In this document: in pieces, positions 16,875 to 25,019 of the stretch
Layout of the letters: each line of letters starts with the position of its first letter
Position numbering within the stretch: position 1 is the first letter of the stretch
Notes under the pieces: generated by a model
Database searches by the model: none
The model's input: the letters and a program-made list of their open reading frames with translations, nothing else
Told to the model about the DNA's origin: nothing
Program-made: the position numbers and the translations under genes
Assembly: GCF_003443895.1 (NCBI RefSeq)
Contig: NZ_QQOA01000026.1
Location: forward strand, 1 to 64,000
Origin: Paraburkholderia phosphatilytica
GTDB taxonomy: Bacteria > Pseudomonadota > Gammaproteobacteria > Burkholderiales > Burkholderiaceae
Direction of reading: 5' to 3'
DNA: 64,000 nucleotides

Positions 16875-18299
16875 TCACGAATCGGTATGCGCAACGCGCC
16901 GGTGCTCGACCTGCGAGCCATTGCCGCTCGCGGAGTGGAACAGCAGCTTGTCGAACACCATCACGATCGCGGGCGTAATCAGCGCGACGTACATGTTGTC
17001 GATACCGAACGGGTTGCCGAGCAGATACCAGACGGTGGTCGCGATGGTCGCGATCACGAGCGCGGAAATCGCGCCGCGATTGCTGTTGAAGAACGGCAGG
17101 TAGATGCCCATCAGCGCGACGACCGTCACGGTGAGTCGCAACGCGCGGGTGAAGAACGACAGCGCGAGAATCTGCGGCACGAACAGCACGAAGATGAGCG
17201 GCAGGAAGCCGACTGCGAACGAGATGAGGCGGGTCGCGTGCAGCTCGCGTTCCGGCGTCGGGCGGTAGCGGGGCACGTAGAAGTCCTTGACGACGAGCGA
17301 CGCGATCGCGAGCGCCACCGTGCTCACGCTGACGAAGATCGACGCGACGAGCGACACCGTCACCACGCCCGACAGCAGCGGGTTCATGTGCTGCAGGAAG
17401 ATCGGCAGCGCGTACAGGCTCTTGATGTGCGGAAACAGGAACTTCGCCGCGACACCGAGAAAACCGAGCGCGATCGCGATGGGCACGCACAGCACGCCTG
17501 CGATCAGCGTCGAGTCGCGCGCATCGTTCGCGGACTTCGCGCCCGAGATCGCCTGGATGATGAACTGGGTCGAGAAGATCGCGCCGGCCGTGCCGATGAT
17601 CCATGCGCCGATCGTGCCGCCGCTCAATGCGCCTTTCCACGTGAAGTACTGCGCGGGCATCGACTGGACCATCGGCGCGATACCGCCCGTCATCGAGAAT
17701 GCGACCCACACGAGGATCGCGATGCCGATCAGCTTGATCGCGCTGTGCAGCACGGTCACGTATGCGACGCTCTTCAGGCCGCCGTACGCGAAGTAGATCG
17801 TGCTGACGACCGCGGTGATCAGCGCGGCGGTGGGCAGGTTCACGCGCAGCACGGTGGAGATGGCCGCGGCGCCGCTCACGTAGTTGCCGACGTTGACGAT
17901 GAAGAGCGCGTAGATCATCACCGCGGACACGACGAGCCGCGCGCGGTTGCCGTACTTCTGCGCGATGAAGCCCGAGATCGTGAACTCGCCGGAGCGGTAC
18001 AGGCGCTTCGTCATGAAGAGGCCGAACAGCACGAAGCCGATCGACGCGGAGATCACGGACCACGACGCGGCGATCCCGACGTTGAACGCTTCCTGCGACG
18101 TGCCGATCGTCGATTTCGCGCCGATGTACTCCGACATCAGCAGGATCGCGATCACGATGGCGGGCGTCGAGCGGCCGGCCACCATGAACTGCTCGGTCGT
18201 TTTGCTGCGCAGCTTGATGCTGAGCCACGACGTCGCGACGATATACACCACCACCATTGCGATGATGATCGCCGTGTCCAGCACGGTGAAATGATTCAT
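16875..18299 (-). CDS. Sodium:solute symporter (SSS) family transporter
   Basis: 474 aa with about 12-13 transmembrane helices. The SSS pattern is seen in LRSKTTEQFMVAGRSTPAIV near the N-terminus, SEYIGAKSTIGTSQEAF in helix 2 and TIYFAYGGLKSVAYVTVLHSAIKLIG mid-protein. These carriers import sugars, carboxylates or sialic acid with Na+. It lies 88 nt after the kinase::PdxA gene and 51 nt before the sialidase-like gene, so it probably imports the substrate of this operon. Confidence 0.92.
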   Translation of the reverse strand: MNHFTVLDTAIIIAMVVVYIVATSWLSIKLRSKTTEQFMVAGRSTPAIVIAILLMSEYIGAKSTIGTSQEAFNVGIAASWSVISASIGFVLFGLFMTKRLYRSGEFTISGFIAQKYGNRARLVVSAVMIYALFIVNVGNYVSGAAAISTVLRVNLPTAALITAVVSTIYFAYGGLKSVAYVTVLHSAIKLIGIAILVWVAFSMTGGIAPMVQSMPAQYFTWKGALSGGTIGAWIIGTAGAIFSTQFIIQAISGAKSANDARDSTLIAGVLCVPIAIALGFLGVAAKFLFPHIKSLYALPIFLQHMNPLLSGVVTVSLVASIFVSVSTVALAIASLVVKDFYVPRYRPTPERELHATRLISFAVGFLPLIFVLFVPQILALSFFTRALRLTVTVVALMGIYLPFFNSNRGAISALVIATIATTVWYLLGNPFGIDNMYVALITPAIVMVFDKLLFHSASGNGSQVEHRRVAHTDS

Positions 18300-18387
18300 T
18301 GCTGTCTCCGATTGTTTTGGGCGCTACGGGTCCGCATGCAGGCGAAGCGCGTCTGCATGCGTCCGGGCAAATCCGTCCTGGCAAAAC

Positions 18388-20739
18388 CTAGGCGGTCTGA
18401 ACCGCGCGGCGCGTGGCGAGGTCTTGTGCCTGCTTCAGCGCTTCGAGCATGCTGCGTTCGTCCGCGATGCCTTTGCCTGCGATGTCGAATGCGGTGCCGT
18501 GATCGACTGACGTGCGGATCACCGGCAACCCGACCGTCACGTTGACGCCCGCTTCGAGTCCCATCACCTTCACGGGACCATGACCCTGGTCGTGATACAT
18601 CGCGACGACGACGTCGAAATCGCCGCGGCCTGCGCGGTAGAACAGGGTGTCGGCGGGCAGCGGGCCTTCGACGTCCCAGCCGCGCTCGCGCAGCACGTTG
18701 ACCGCCGGCACGATCTTCTCTTCTTCCTCGCCGTAACCGAACAGGCCGTTTTCACCGGCGTGCGGATTGATGCCGCACACGCCGATGCGCGGCGTCTCGA
18801 TGCCGGCGCGCACCAGCGTGTCGTGCGCGCGTTCGATCGTGCGCTGCACGAGGCCGGGCTCGATGCGACGGATCGCGTCGATGATGCCGATGTGCGTGGT
18901 CACGTGAATCACACGGAGCCGTGGCGCAACGAGCATCATCGACACCTCGGGGATACCCGTGAGATGCGCGAGCATTTCCGTGTGACCGGGGAAAATGTGG
19001 CCGCCCGCGTGCAGCGCTTCCTTGTTGAGCGGCGCGGTGCAGATCGCATCGAGCTCGCCCGACGAGGTCAGCTGCACAGTGCGCGCGATGTACTGATAGG
19101 CCGCATCGCCCGCTACCGCGGAGAGCTTGCCGTACGGCAGTTCTTCGGGAATCAGGCCGAGGTCGATGCAGTCGACTTCGCCGTAGCTGAAGCGCGCGTC
19201 GGCAGGGGTGGCGACCGTGCGCACCGCGAGCGTCACGCCGACGCGTCGGCCCGCATCGACGAGACGCTTCGCGTCGCCGATCACGAGCGGCCGGCAGCCG
19301 TCGTAGACCGACTGGTGCGCGAGACTCTTCATGATGATTTCGGGGCCCACGCCGGCGGCATCGCCCATCGTGATTCCGATTACCGGACGATATGTCATGG
19401 CTTCCTCTTTGCTGGTTTGACGCGGCGCTTGCGTGTCCGCGGGCGCGATAGCGGCGAGTCGCCGCCATGCGCGATACAGGGTTTCCGGGTTGCCGAAGCC
19501 ACCCGCCTTGGTCACCACCGGTAGGTTGCGGCCGGCATGCGTGGCGGCGAGCAGCGGCACGCCGGTTTCGATTTCTTCGTTCACTTGCAGCGTCGCGACA
19601 CCCATCGCCGACAGCAGCGCGCGGGCAGTTTCGCCGCCGGTTGCGATCAGCCCGGCCGCGTGTTCCGCGGCGCGCGCAAGCAGCGCGCCGAGCTGCCGCG
19701 CGAGTTGCGCGCCATCGGCCGTGCCAGTGCGTTCGCTCTGGTTCAAAGCGACGACCACGTGACGACCGCGCAGCAGCGCATGCGTGACGCGCGCGGTGAG
19801 CGTGAGGCTGGCCTGGCTCACAGGATCGAGCAGCGCGGCGGCGCTCAGCTCGAACGTATCGAGCGTGTGCCCGGCATGGGCGGAGAGCGTCGCGACCTGC
19901 CGATGCGACACGCTCGACATGCTGCCGACGACGATCAGCACACCGCGCGGATGAGACGTGGTCGCAGCGATGGCGGCGAGCGGTGCCGCGTTCGCGTTCG
20001 TAGGTGTCGCCCTCGATGCCGATGCGGCCAGCGCTTCGATGAGCGGCGCTGCAAGGCCCGCCGAGCCGACCCAGAACACGCCCTGCATGCTTGCCGATGC
20101 AGCTGCTGCATTCACGAGATCTTCGTCGGTTTCACTGTCGCACACCACCGCCTGCCAACCGGCCGCGTGCAGTTCGACAAGACGCGTATGCAACGATGCG
20201 GCGCTCTCACGTACGCTTGCGAGATCGACATGGGCCACGCGCAGACCGCTGTCTTCAAGCATCGCGCACAGATTCGCGGTGCCGCCGATGTCTTCGTTGC
20301 GCCAGACTTCGGAATCCTCGACTGGGACGCCGAACACGAACTGGCGTCCGCCGACCGTCGTGCGTCCCGCCGACGGAAACGCGGGCGCGATGATCGCCAT
20401 GCCGGCGATGCGCGCGAGCGCCGCGATTTCGGCGGCGACGTTGCCGCGCAACGTCGAGTCGATCTTCTTGTAGAGCCTGCGGCTGCCGCCGTGTTCGCGC
20501 CATGCGCGCTCGACTGCTCGCGCGGCATCCGGCGCAGCGGCGCGGCGCGTGTCGGTATCGATCGCGAGCACGGTGACGTCGTCTGCGGCGGCATTGGCGT
20601 GCGCGACGTCGAGACTCACCACGCTGCTCAGTCCGTGATGTGTGCAGGTGACCGCGCAGTCGGCGGTGCCGGACAGATCGTCGCCGACGATCAGCAGGCG
20701 CGCGCTTTCGTTCGACGTTTCGGGCGAGACGGCAGTCAT
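18388..20739 (-). CDS. Fused four-carbon-acid sugar kinase (DUF1537) :: PdxA-type 4-phosphate dehydrogenase
   Basis: 783 aa with no stop between two normally separate enzymes. Residues 1-430 are a DUF1537 acid-sugar kinase (LLIVGDDLSGTADCAVTC, KKIDSTLRGNVAAEI, GVLIVVGSMSSVSHRQ, LIATGGETARALLSAMG). Residues 448-783 are a full-length PdxA2 domain (ITMGDAAGVGPEIIM, GHTEMLAHLTG, GINPHAGENGLFG, AMYHDQGHGPVK with metal-binding His). In known pathways the kinase makes 4-phospho-threonate or -erythronate and the dehydrogenase turns it into dihydroxyacetone phosphate and CO2. The start at 20739 overlaps the upstream dehydrogenase stop (ATGA). The internal Met448 codon at 19398 still has an AGAGGA site 6 nt upstream, so separate PdxA may also be made. 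Confidence 0.92.
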   Translation of the reverse strand: MTAVSPETSNESARLLIVGDDLSGTADCAVTCTHHGLSSVVSLDVAHANAAADDVTVLAIDTDTRRAAAPDAARAVERAWREHGGSRRLYKKIDSTLRGNVAAEIAALARIAGMAIIAPAFPSAGRTTVGGRQFVFGVPVEDSEVWRNEDIGGTANLCAMLEDSGLRVAHVDLASVRESAASLHTRLVELHAAGWQAVVCDSETDEDLVNAAAASASMQGVFWVGSAGLAAPLIEALAASASRATPTNANAAPLAAIAATTSHPRGVLIVVGSMSSVSHRQVATLSAHAGHTLDTFELSAAALLDPVSQASLTLTARVTHALLRGRHVVVALNQSERTGTADGAQLARQLGALLARAAEHAAGLIATGGETARALLSAMGVATLQVNEEIETGVPLLAATHAGRNLPVVTKAGGFGNPETLYRAWRRLAAIAPADTQAPRQTSKEEAMTYRPVIGITMGDAAGVGPEIIMKSLAHQSVYDGCRPLVIGDAKRLVDAGRRVGVTLAVRTVATPADARFSYGEVDCIDLGLIPEELPYGKLSAVAGDAAYQYIARTVQLTSSGELDAICTAPLNKEALHAGGHIFPGHTEMLAHLTGIPEVSMMLVAPRLRVIHVTTHIGIIDAIRRIEPGLVQRTIERAHDTLVRAGIETPRIGVCGINPHAGENGLFGYGEEEEKIVPAVNVLRERGWDVEGPLPADTLFYRAGRGDFDVVVAMYHDQGHGPVKVMGLEAGVNVTVGLPVIRTSVDHGTAFDIAGKGIADERSMLEALKQAQDLATRRAVQTA

Positions 20740-21905
20740 GGCAACAGACGGCGATAGATCGCCTTGATGTCGTCGAGGCTCAGCGCCTTCGGATTGTTGC
20801 CGAGCAGCCGCTTCACTTTCGACGCGGCAACGGCAAGCGGATCGAGATGCGCTTCCGTCACGCCGAATTCGCGCAGGTTCTGCGGAATCGCGAGTGCTGC
20901 GGTCCACTCGCGCAGACGCGAGAGCAGCTGGTCCGCGGCGGCTTCGTCGCTGTCCTGATGCGCGGCAATACCGAGTGCGTGCGCGACGTTGGCGAGACGC
21001 CCGACGATCGCGTCGCGATTGAACTCCATCACGTGCGGCAGCAGCATCGAATTGGCGACGCCGTGCGTGATGTTGAACATGCCGCCGAGCGGATACGCGA
21101 GCGCGTGCACGGCCGCTGTTCCCGCCGCGGTCAATGCGAGGCCGCCGTACATCGAGCCGAGCAGCATCGCTTCGCGCGCCTTCAGCGAATGGCCGTGCTC
21201 GTACGCTTCGATCAGGTTCGCGCCGATCAGCCGCATCGATTCCATCGCGTACATGTCGCTGACCGGATTCGCCTTCGTCGAGATATACGATTCGAGCGCG
21301 TGAATGAACGCATCCATGCCGGTCGCGGCGGTGATCGGTTTCGGCAGATCGAGCGTGAGCGTCGCGTCGAGAATCACGAGTTGCGGCAACAGATGACGGC
21401 TCACGATGCCGACTTTCAGCTCTTCGTCGGGCAGCGTGACGATCGCATTCGGCGTGACTTCCGAGCCTGTGCCGGACGTGGTGGGCACGAGGATCAGCGG
21501 CACGCCGGGCGCTGCGATGCGGTCGATGCCGAGCCAGTCGGCGAGCGGTGCCTCGTTCGTGAGCCGGACGGCGAAGAGCTTCGCGGCATCGAGCACGCTG
21601 CCGCCGCCCACCGACAGCACGGCATCGGGCGCGAACGGCGCGATCTGCTCGCGGAACACGGTTTCGACGTTCTCGATGGTCGGTTCCGGCTGCACGTCGC
21701 GCACCGTCAGCACCTGGATGTCCAGTTTCGTCAGTGCGGCGACGACGCGATCCGCGACGCCGTTCTGCTCCATCACGGGCTGCGTGATGAACGCGATGCG
21801 GCGGATCGGGCGATCGAGCAGCGCGAGCTTTTCCGGCAGCTGATCGAGGCTGTGCGCGCCGTGAACGATGTGCCTGACGGTCTGGAAGTGATAAACGGTA
21901 CTCAT
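20736..21905 (-). CDS. Iron-containing alcohol dehydrogenase
   Basis: 389 aa, group III NAD(P)-dependent dehydrogenase. The cofactor loop GGGSVLDAAK is at residues 100-109. The metal site is carried by GMDAFIHALESY and HGVANSMLLPHVMEFN, whose Asp and His residues match the family's Fe(II) ligands. Length is typical. It overlaps the kinase::PdxA fusion by 4 nt, so the two are co-translated. Relatives oxidise or reduce small alcohols, lactaldehyde, maleylacetate or hydroxy acids. Here it probably supplies or drains a hydroxy-acid intermediate. Confidence 0.93.
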   Translation of the reverse strand: MSTVYHFQTVRHIVHGAHSLDQLPEKLALLDRPIRRIAFITQPVMEQNGVADRVVAALTKLDIQVLTVRDVQPEPTIENVETVFREQIAPFAPDAVLSVGGGSVLDAAKLFAVRLTNEAPLADWLGIDRIAAPGVPLILVPTTSGTGSEVTPNAIVTLPDEELKVGIVSRHLLPQLVILDATLTLDLPKPITAATGMDAFIHALESYISTKANPVSDMYAMESMRLIGANLIEAYEHGHSLKAREAMLLGSMYGGLALTAAGTAAVHALAYPLGGMFNITHGVANSMLLPHVMEFNRDAIVGRLANVAHALGIAAHQDSDEAAADQLLSRLREWTAALAIPQNLREFGVTEAHLDPLAVAASKVKRLLGNNPKALSLDDIKAIYRRLLP

Positions 21906-21965
21906 GTCGTGCGTCTCGGTATCTCTGTTTCTCTGTGTCGCGATCGGAAGGGCGAAGGGCGGCCT

Positions 21966-22853
21966 TCAGCCAGCGTGCTGGTAGACGGCAAGCGCCACGG
22001 CGAGGCGTGCGCGTGCGGCGTCGTCGAGCGGCAGCGCGGGCGCCCGTGCGGGACCAGCCGGCATGCCGAGCATCGTCGCGGCGGTCTTCAGCACGACCGG
22101 CATGGTGCCGAGCGCGAACGCGTCGCGTAGCGGTCGCAGCAGTTCCTGTGCGCGGCGCGCCGCTTCGATTTCACCTGCCTGGAAGTGATTCCAGATCGAC
22201 ATCACGACGTCCGGTACCGCGTTCGTCGTGGCCGCGACCGCGCCGTCGCCGCCGGCGATCAGCGTCCACAGGATCATCGAATCCGTGCCGGTGAAAACGG
22301 CGAAGTCGTCGCGGCGCAGATTGATCAGTTGCACCAGGCGATCGAAATCGCCGCCGCTGTCCTTGATGCCGCGGATGTTCGGAATCTCCGCGAGACGGCG
22401 CACCGTATCGACGGTGAGCGTGACGCCCGCCTTGGCCGGGATCGTGTACAGCATGACCGGCAACGATGTGCCGCGCGCGATCCGCTCGTAGTGCGTGAAC
22501 AGCTCCTGCTGCGTGGTGCCGTTGAAATACGGCGTGATCACCGATACGGCGTCGACGCCAGTGTCCTGCATCCTGTGATTGAGCTCGATCACGTCGCGCG
22601 TTGCATAGGCGCCGGTGCCCGCGATCACTGGCACCCTTCCGCGCGCGTGGTCGACGGCGATACGCGCGACGCGCAGCTTCTCCGCTTCCGACAGCGCGAC
22701 GAATTCGCCGTTCGTGCCGAGCACGAAAAGCGCATGCACCCCGGCGTCGATCAGCCGATCGACGAGGGTGCGCAGGCCGGTTTCATCGATGTCCTCTGCC
22801 GCGGTCATCGGGGTGATGAGGGCGGGGACGATGCCTCTGAAAGTGACTGACAT
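21966..22853 (-). CDS. DapA-family (dihydrodipicolinate synthase / N-acetylneuraminate lyase superfamily) aldolase
   Basis: 295-aa TIM barrel. The Schiff-base Lys164 lies in GIKDSGG and Tyr136 in MLYTIPAKAGV. GTNGE at residues 46-50 is the carboxylate-binding turn, and PYFNGTTQQEL follows. The family cleaves or dehydrates 2-keto-3-deoxy acids or makes dihydrodipicolinate; operon context with a sugar-acid kinase suggests keto-acid cleavage rather than lysine synthesis. GGAG lies 7 nt before the start. It is 60 nt upstream of the alcohol dehydrogenase and 118 nt downstream of the porin. Confidence 0.9.
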   Translation of the reverse strand: MSVTFRGIVPALITPMTAAEDIDETGLRTLVDRLIDAGVHALFVLGTNGEFVALSEAEKLRVARIAVDHARGRVPVIAGTGAYATRDVIELNHRMQDTGVDAVSVITPYFNGTTQQELFTHYERIARGTSLPVMLYTIPAKAGVTLTVDTVRRLAEIPNIRGIKDSGGDFDRLVQLINLRRDDFAVFTGTDSMILWTLIAGGDGAVAATTNAVPDVVMSIWNHFQAGEIEAARRAQELLRPLRDAFALGTMPVVLKTAATMLGMPAGPARAPALPLDDAARARLAVALAVYQHAG

Positions 22854-22872
22854 GCTCGAACTCCACTTGCGG

Positions 22873-22897
22873 GCCGGGCAACGCGGGGTTGCCCGGC
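22873..22897 (-). other. Intercistronic hairpin between porin and DapA-family gene
   Basis: GCCGGGCAAC and GTTGCCCGGC form a perfect 10-bp stem with a 5-nt loop in the 118-nt gap. No T-run follows on the minus strand, so it is more likely an mRNA-stability or partial-attenuation element protecting the porin transcript than a full terminator. Confidence 0.5.
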
Positions 22898-22971
22898 GGT
22901 CATAACAATGATTCGTTCTGCTGCGTGACTGCTGTTGCTACGTTTTCTGCTTGTTGCTGGGCGCTTTCTGC

Positions 22972-24120
22972 CTAGAACTTGTGCCGCAGACCCAGCGCCG
23001 CGACGATCTGATGCGAGTTGCTCGATGCGGTGATCGGCCACAGTGCCGCGACCGCTGCCTTGCCGGTCGAGTCGGTGCCGGCCGCGTGCTGGTACGCGGT
23101 GGTCAGGTAAATGTCGGTGCGCTTCGACAGGAAGTAGTCGGCGCCGAGATTCGCCTGGCTGTAGCGCGCATCGCCCGCGCCGTGGCTGCGCGTGTAGTTG
23201 TACGCTACACCCGCGAGCAGCGACGGCGTGATCTGGTAGCTGAAGTTGGCTTCCGCGTTGTCGAACACCGCGGTATCGCCGCGGAATCGCGCGATCGGCG
23301 CGGCGGCCGCGCCCGAACCGAGATCCTCGAAGCGCGAGTTCGAATAGACGAGGCCGAAGCGCGCAGCGCCGAACGTGTAGCTGCCGCCCACCGACGCGAC
23401 TTCCTGCGACCGCGCGGACGTGTAGCCGGAGAAGATCGGCGTGTTGTTCGGCGAGATTGCTGCCGCGCCCGCGGTGCCGTCCCACAGCGCCGTATTCGGC
23501 GTCGACGTGTTGATGTACGCGGCGCCGAGCGCGAGCGGGCCACGGTTATAGCCCGCGGCGATGCTCCAGATCCGGTTGTTGCTGAAGTTGCCCGCGGTGC
23601 CGCCGAGGCTGAACAAAGCGCCCGCGCGGAAGCCGCCGTAGTCGCGGCTGATGAACTTCACGCTGTTGCTGATCCGCGAGTTGATATACAGGTTGTCGGT
23701 ATCGCCCGGGTGCGCGCCGATGCCGCCAGCCCACTGGTTCGATGCGACGAGCGGCCCGACGAAATCGGCCGAAGGTTCGTTCTGGCGGCCGATCGTGACG
23801 TTGCCGAACGGGCTCGCAATGCCGACCCACGCGGCGCGGCCGAACTCGCGGCCGTTCTGGCCGAGTGTGCCGACCGTGCTGCTGAAGCCGTTTTCGAGCA
23901 CGAAGATTGCGCTGTAACCTCCGCCCAGATCTTCGGCGCCTTTCAGACCCCACCGGCTGCCGGACTCCACGCCGCTCGACATCTGATAGTTCGCGGCGCC
24001 TTTCTGGTTGTTGGTGTACACGAGCGAGGTGTCGATCAGACCGTACAGCGTGACGCTGCTTTGTGCGTGCGCGGACATCGCGACACCCAGCATCCCGAAC
24101 AGCGCAATGGACCTTCTCAT
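22972..24120 (-). CDS. Burkholderia-type trimeric porin (Gram-negative porin family 4)
   Basis: 382 aa. A 19-residue signal peptide ends at SAHA/QSS, the mature start is QSSVTLYGLIDTSLVYTNN, and the outer-membrane C-terminal phenylalanine is present (LGLRHKF). Blocks typical of these 16-strand porins include SRWGLKGAEDLGGGYSAIF and GRAAWVGIASPFGNVTIGRQ. It heads the minus-strand sugar-acid operon and so likely provides outer-membrane entry for its substrate. The ribosome site is AGGAGACATACAGG before the ATG. Confidence 0.94.
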   Translation of the reverse strand: MRRSIALFGMLGVAMSAHAQSSVTLYGLIDTSLVYTNNQKGAANYQMSSGVESGSRWGLKGAEDLGGGYSAIFVLENGFSSTVGTLGQNGREFGRAAWVGIASPFGNVTIGRQNEPSADFVGPLVASNQWAGGIGAHPGDTDNLYINSRISNSVKFISRDYGGFRAGALFSLGGTAGNFSNNRIWSIAAGYNRGPLALGAAYINTSTPNTALWDGTAGAAAISPNNTPIFSGYTSARSQEVASVGGSYTFGAARFGLVYSNSRFEDLGSGAAAAPIARFRGDTAVFDNAEANFSYQITPSLLAGVAYNYTRSHGAGDARYSQANLGADYFLSKRTDIYLTTAYQHAAGTDSTGKAAVAALWPITASSNSHQIVAALGLRHKF

Positions 24121-24451
24121 CCTGTATGTCTCCTGTCGTTTTCCGTTTTGACCGATCCGATCATTCCGTGCGCTTGCCGCACATTGCTCACGTGTTGCTG
24201 ATGCATCGCCGAGATCAGTCAGCTGTCACGTGGCTTTCTCTATGATCGGTTCAGTCATTGTATTTGATCGATTCGGACGATTCAACTCAAGGTTAACCCG
24301 ATTTTGATTGAATCGATCGTTTTGACGTCAGATGAAAGCACCCCGCGCGCGACGGAATGAACGCGCGTGGAGGCGGTGTGCGGTGCGGGTTAGAAGGCTG
24401 AGGCGAGTGGCGGGAAGCGTTTGCGATGTTGAACCGGGGATGAACGGCCGT
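24121..24451. other. 331-bp intergenic region upstream of the porin operon
   Basis: No gene seen. The centre (about 24240-24330) is AT-rich and carries the promoter-side repeats described separately. The remainder, up to the small unknown gene at 24452, shows no convincing structure. Confidence 0.6.
24266..24318. promoter_or_regulatory. Candidate operator: inverted GATCGATTC repeats upstream of the porin operon
   Basis: GATCGATTC at 24266-24274 is perfectly inverted as GAATCGATC at 24310-24318, arms 35 bp apart, with a related GACGATTCAA at 24276-24285. It lies about 150-200 bp upstream of the porin start in an AT-rich stretch. Spaced dyads like this suit looping repressors such as the operon's own DeoR regulator; that link is inference. 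Confidence 0.4.
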
Positions 24452-24742
24452 TCATTCCGGTGTCGTGGTTTGAAGCATCGGTGGAATTGCCGCCCACGGC
24501 GTGCGCGCGCACGACTCGACGTTGTCGGCCAGACGGAACGCGCGCGAACCGTCGTCGAATTCAAGGCACTCGAAGGTCCAGCCGTCTTCGCGCGGCGTGG
24601 AACCCGCGACGAGCTGTCCGGTGATATGGCGGAAACCGAGGTCTCCTTCGCGCAGCAGTTCGACCGCGGACTGTCCGGCTTTCACGGTCTCGCGGCGTTC
24701 CCAACGGTTCATCAAGGTGATGGCGATCTCAGCGTCGTGCAT
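24452..24742 (-). CDS. Small protein of unknown function (96 aa)
   Basis: Starts MHDAEIAITLMNRWERRETV. A charged N-terminal helix (QSAVELLREGDLGFRHITGQL) is followed by a probable small beta-sheet (DGWTFECLEFDDGSRAFRLAD). There is no signal peptide or membrane segment. GGAGG lies 8 nt before the ATG at 24742; a second in-frame ATG at 24757 has its AGGAGG too close. Clear ribosome site and balanced composition support a real gene, but I do not recognise the family. Confidence 0.6.
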   Translation of the reverse strand: MHDAEIAITLMNRWERRETVKAGQSAVELLREGDLGFRHITGQLVAGSTPREDGWTFECLEFDDGSRAFRLADNVESCARTPWAAIPPMLQTTTPE

Positions 24743-25019
24743 GAATCTGTCCTCCATGCCTCCTGGGCGGGCCGCGATTGAAGCGTCGCGGCCACCATCA
24801 ATATACCAGGAATGTTGCGACGCAGCAGAGAACTGTCAAATGAACGGAAACGCACCGACGATCGTCATGGAATGAACGGCAGTCAGCGGCATCTGCCGGC
24901 GTGAATCGCTTTTTCTGGGGTCACGCTGTCACGCGAAATTCACGCCGGCAGGCATGCGGCTGGCGCGCCCGGTACGCGGTGGCACCCCTGTGTGCCTGTC
25001 CCGTACACGGTCCGTCGCA

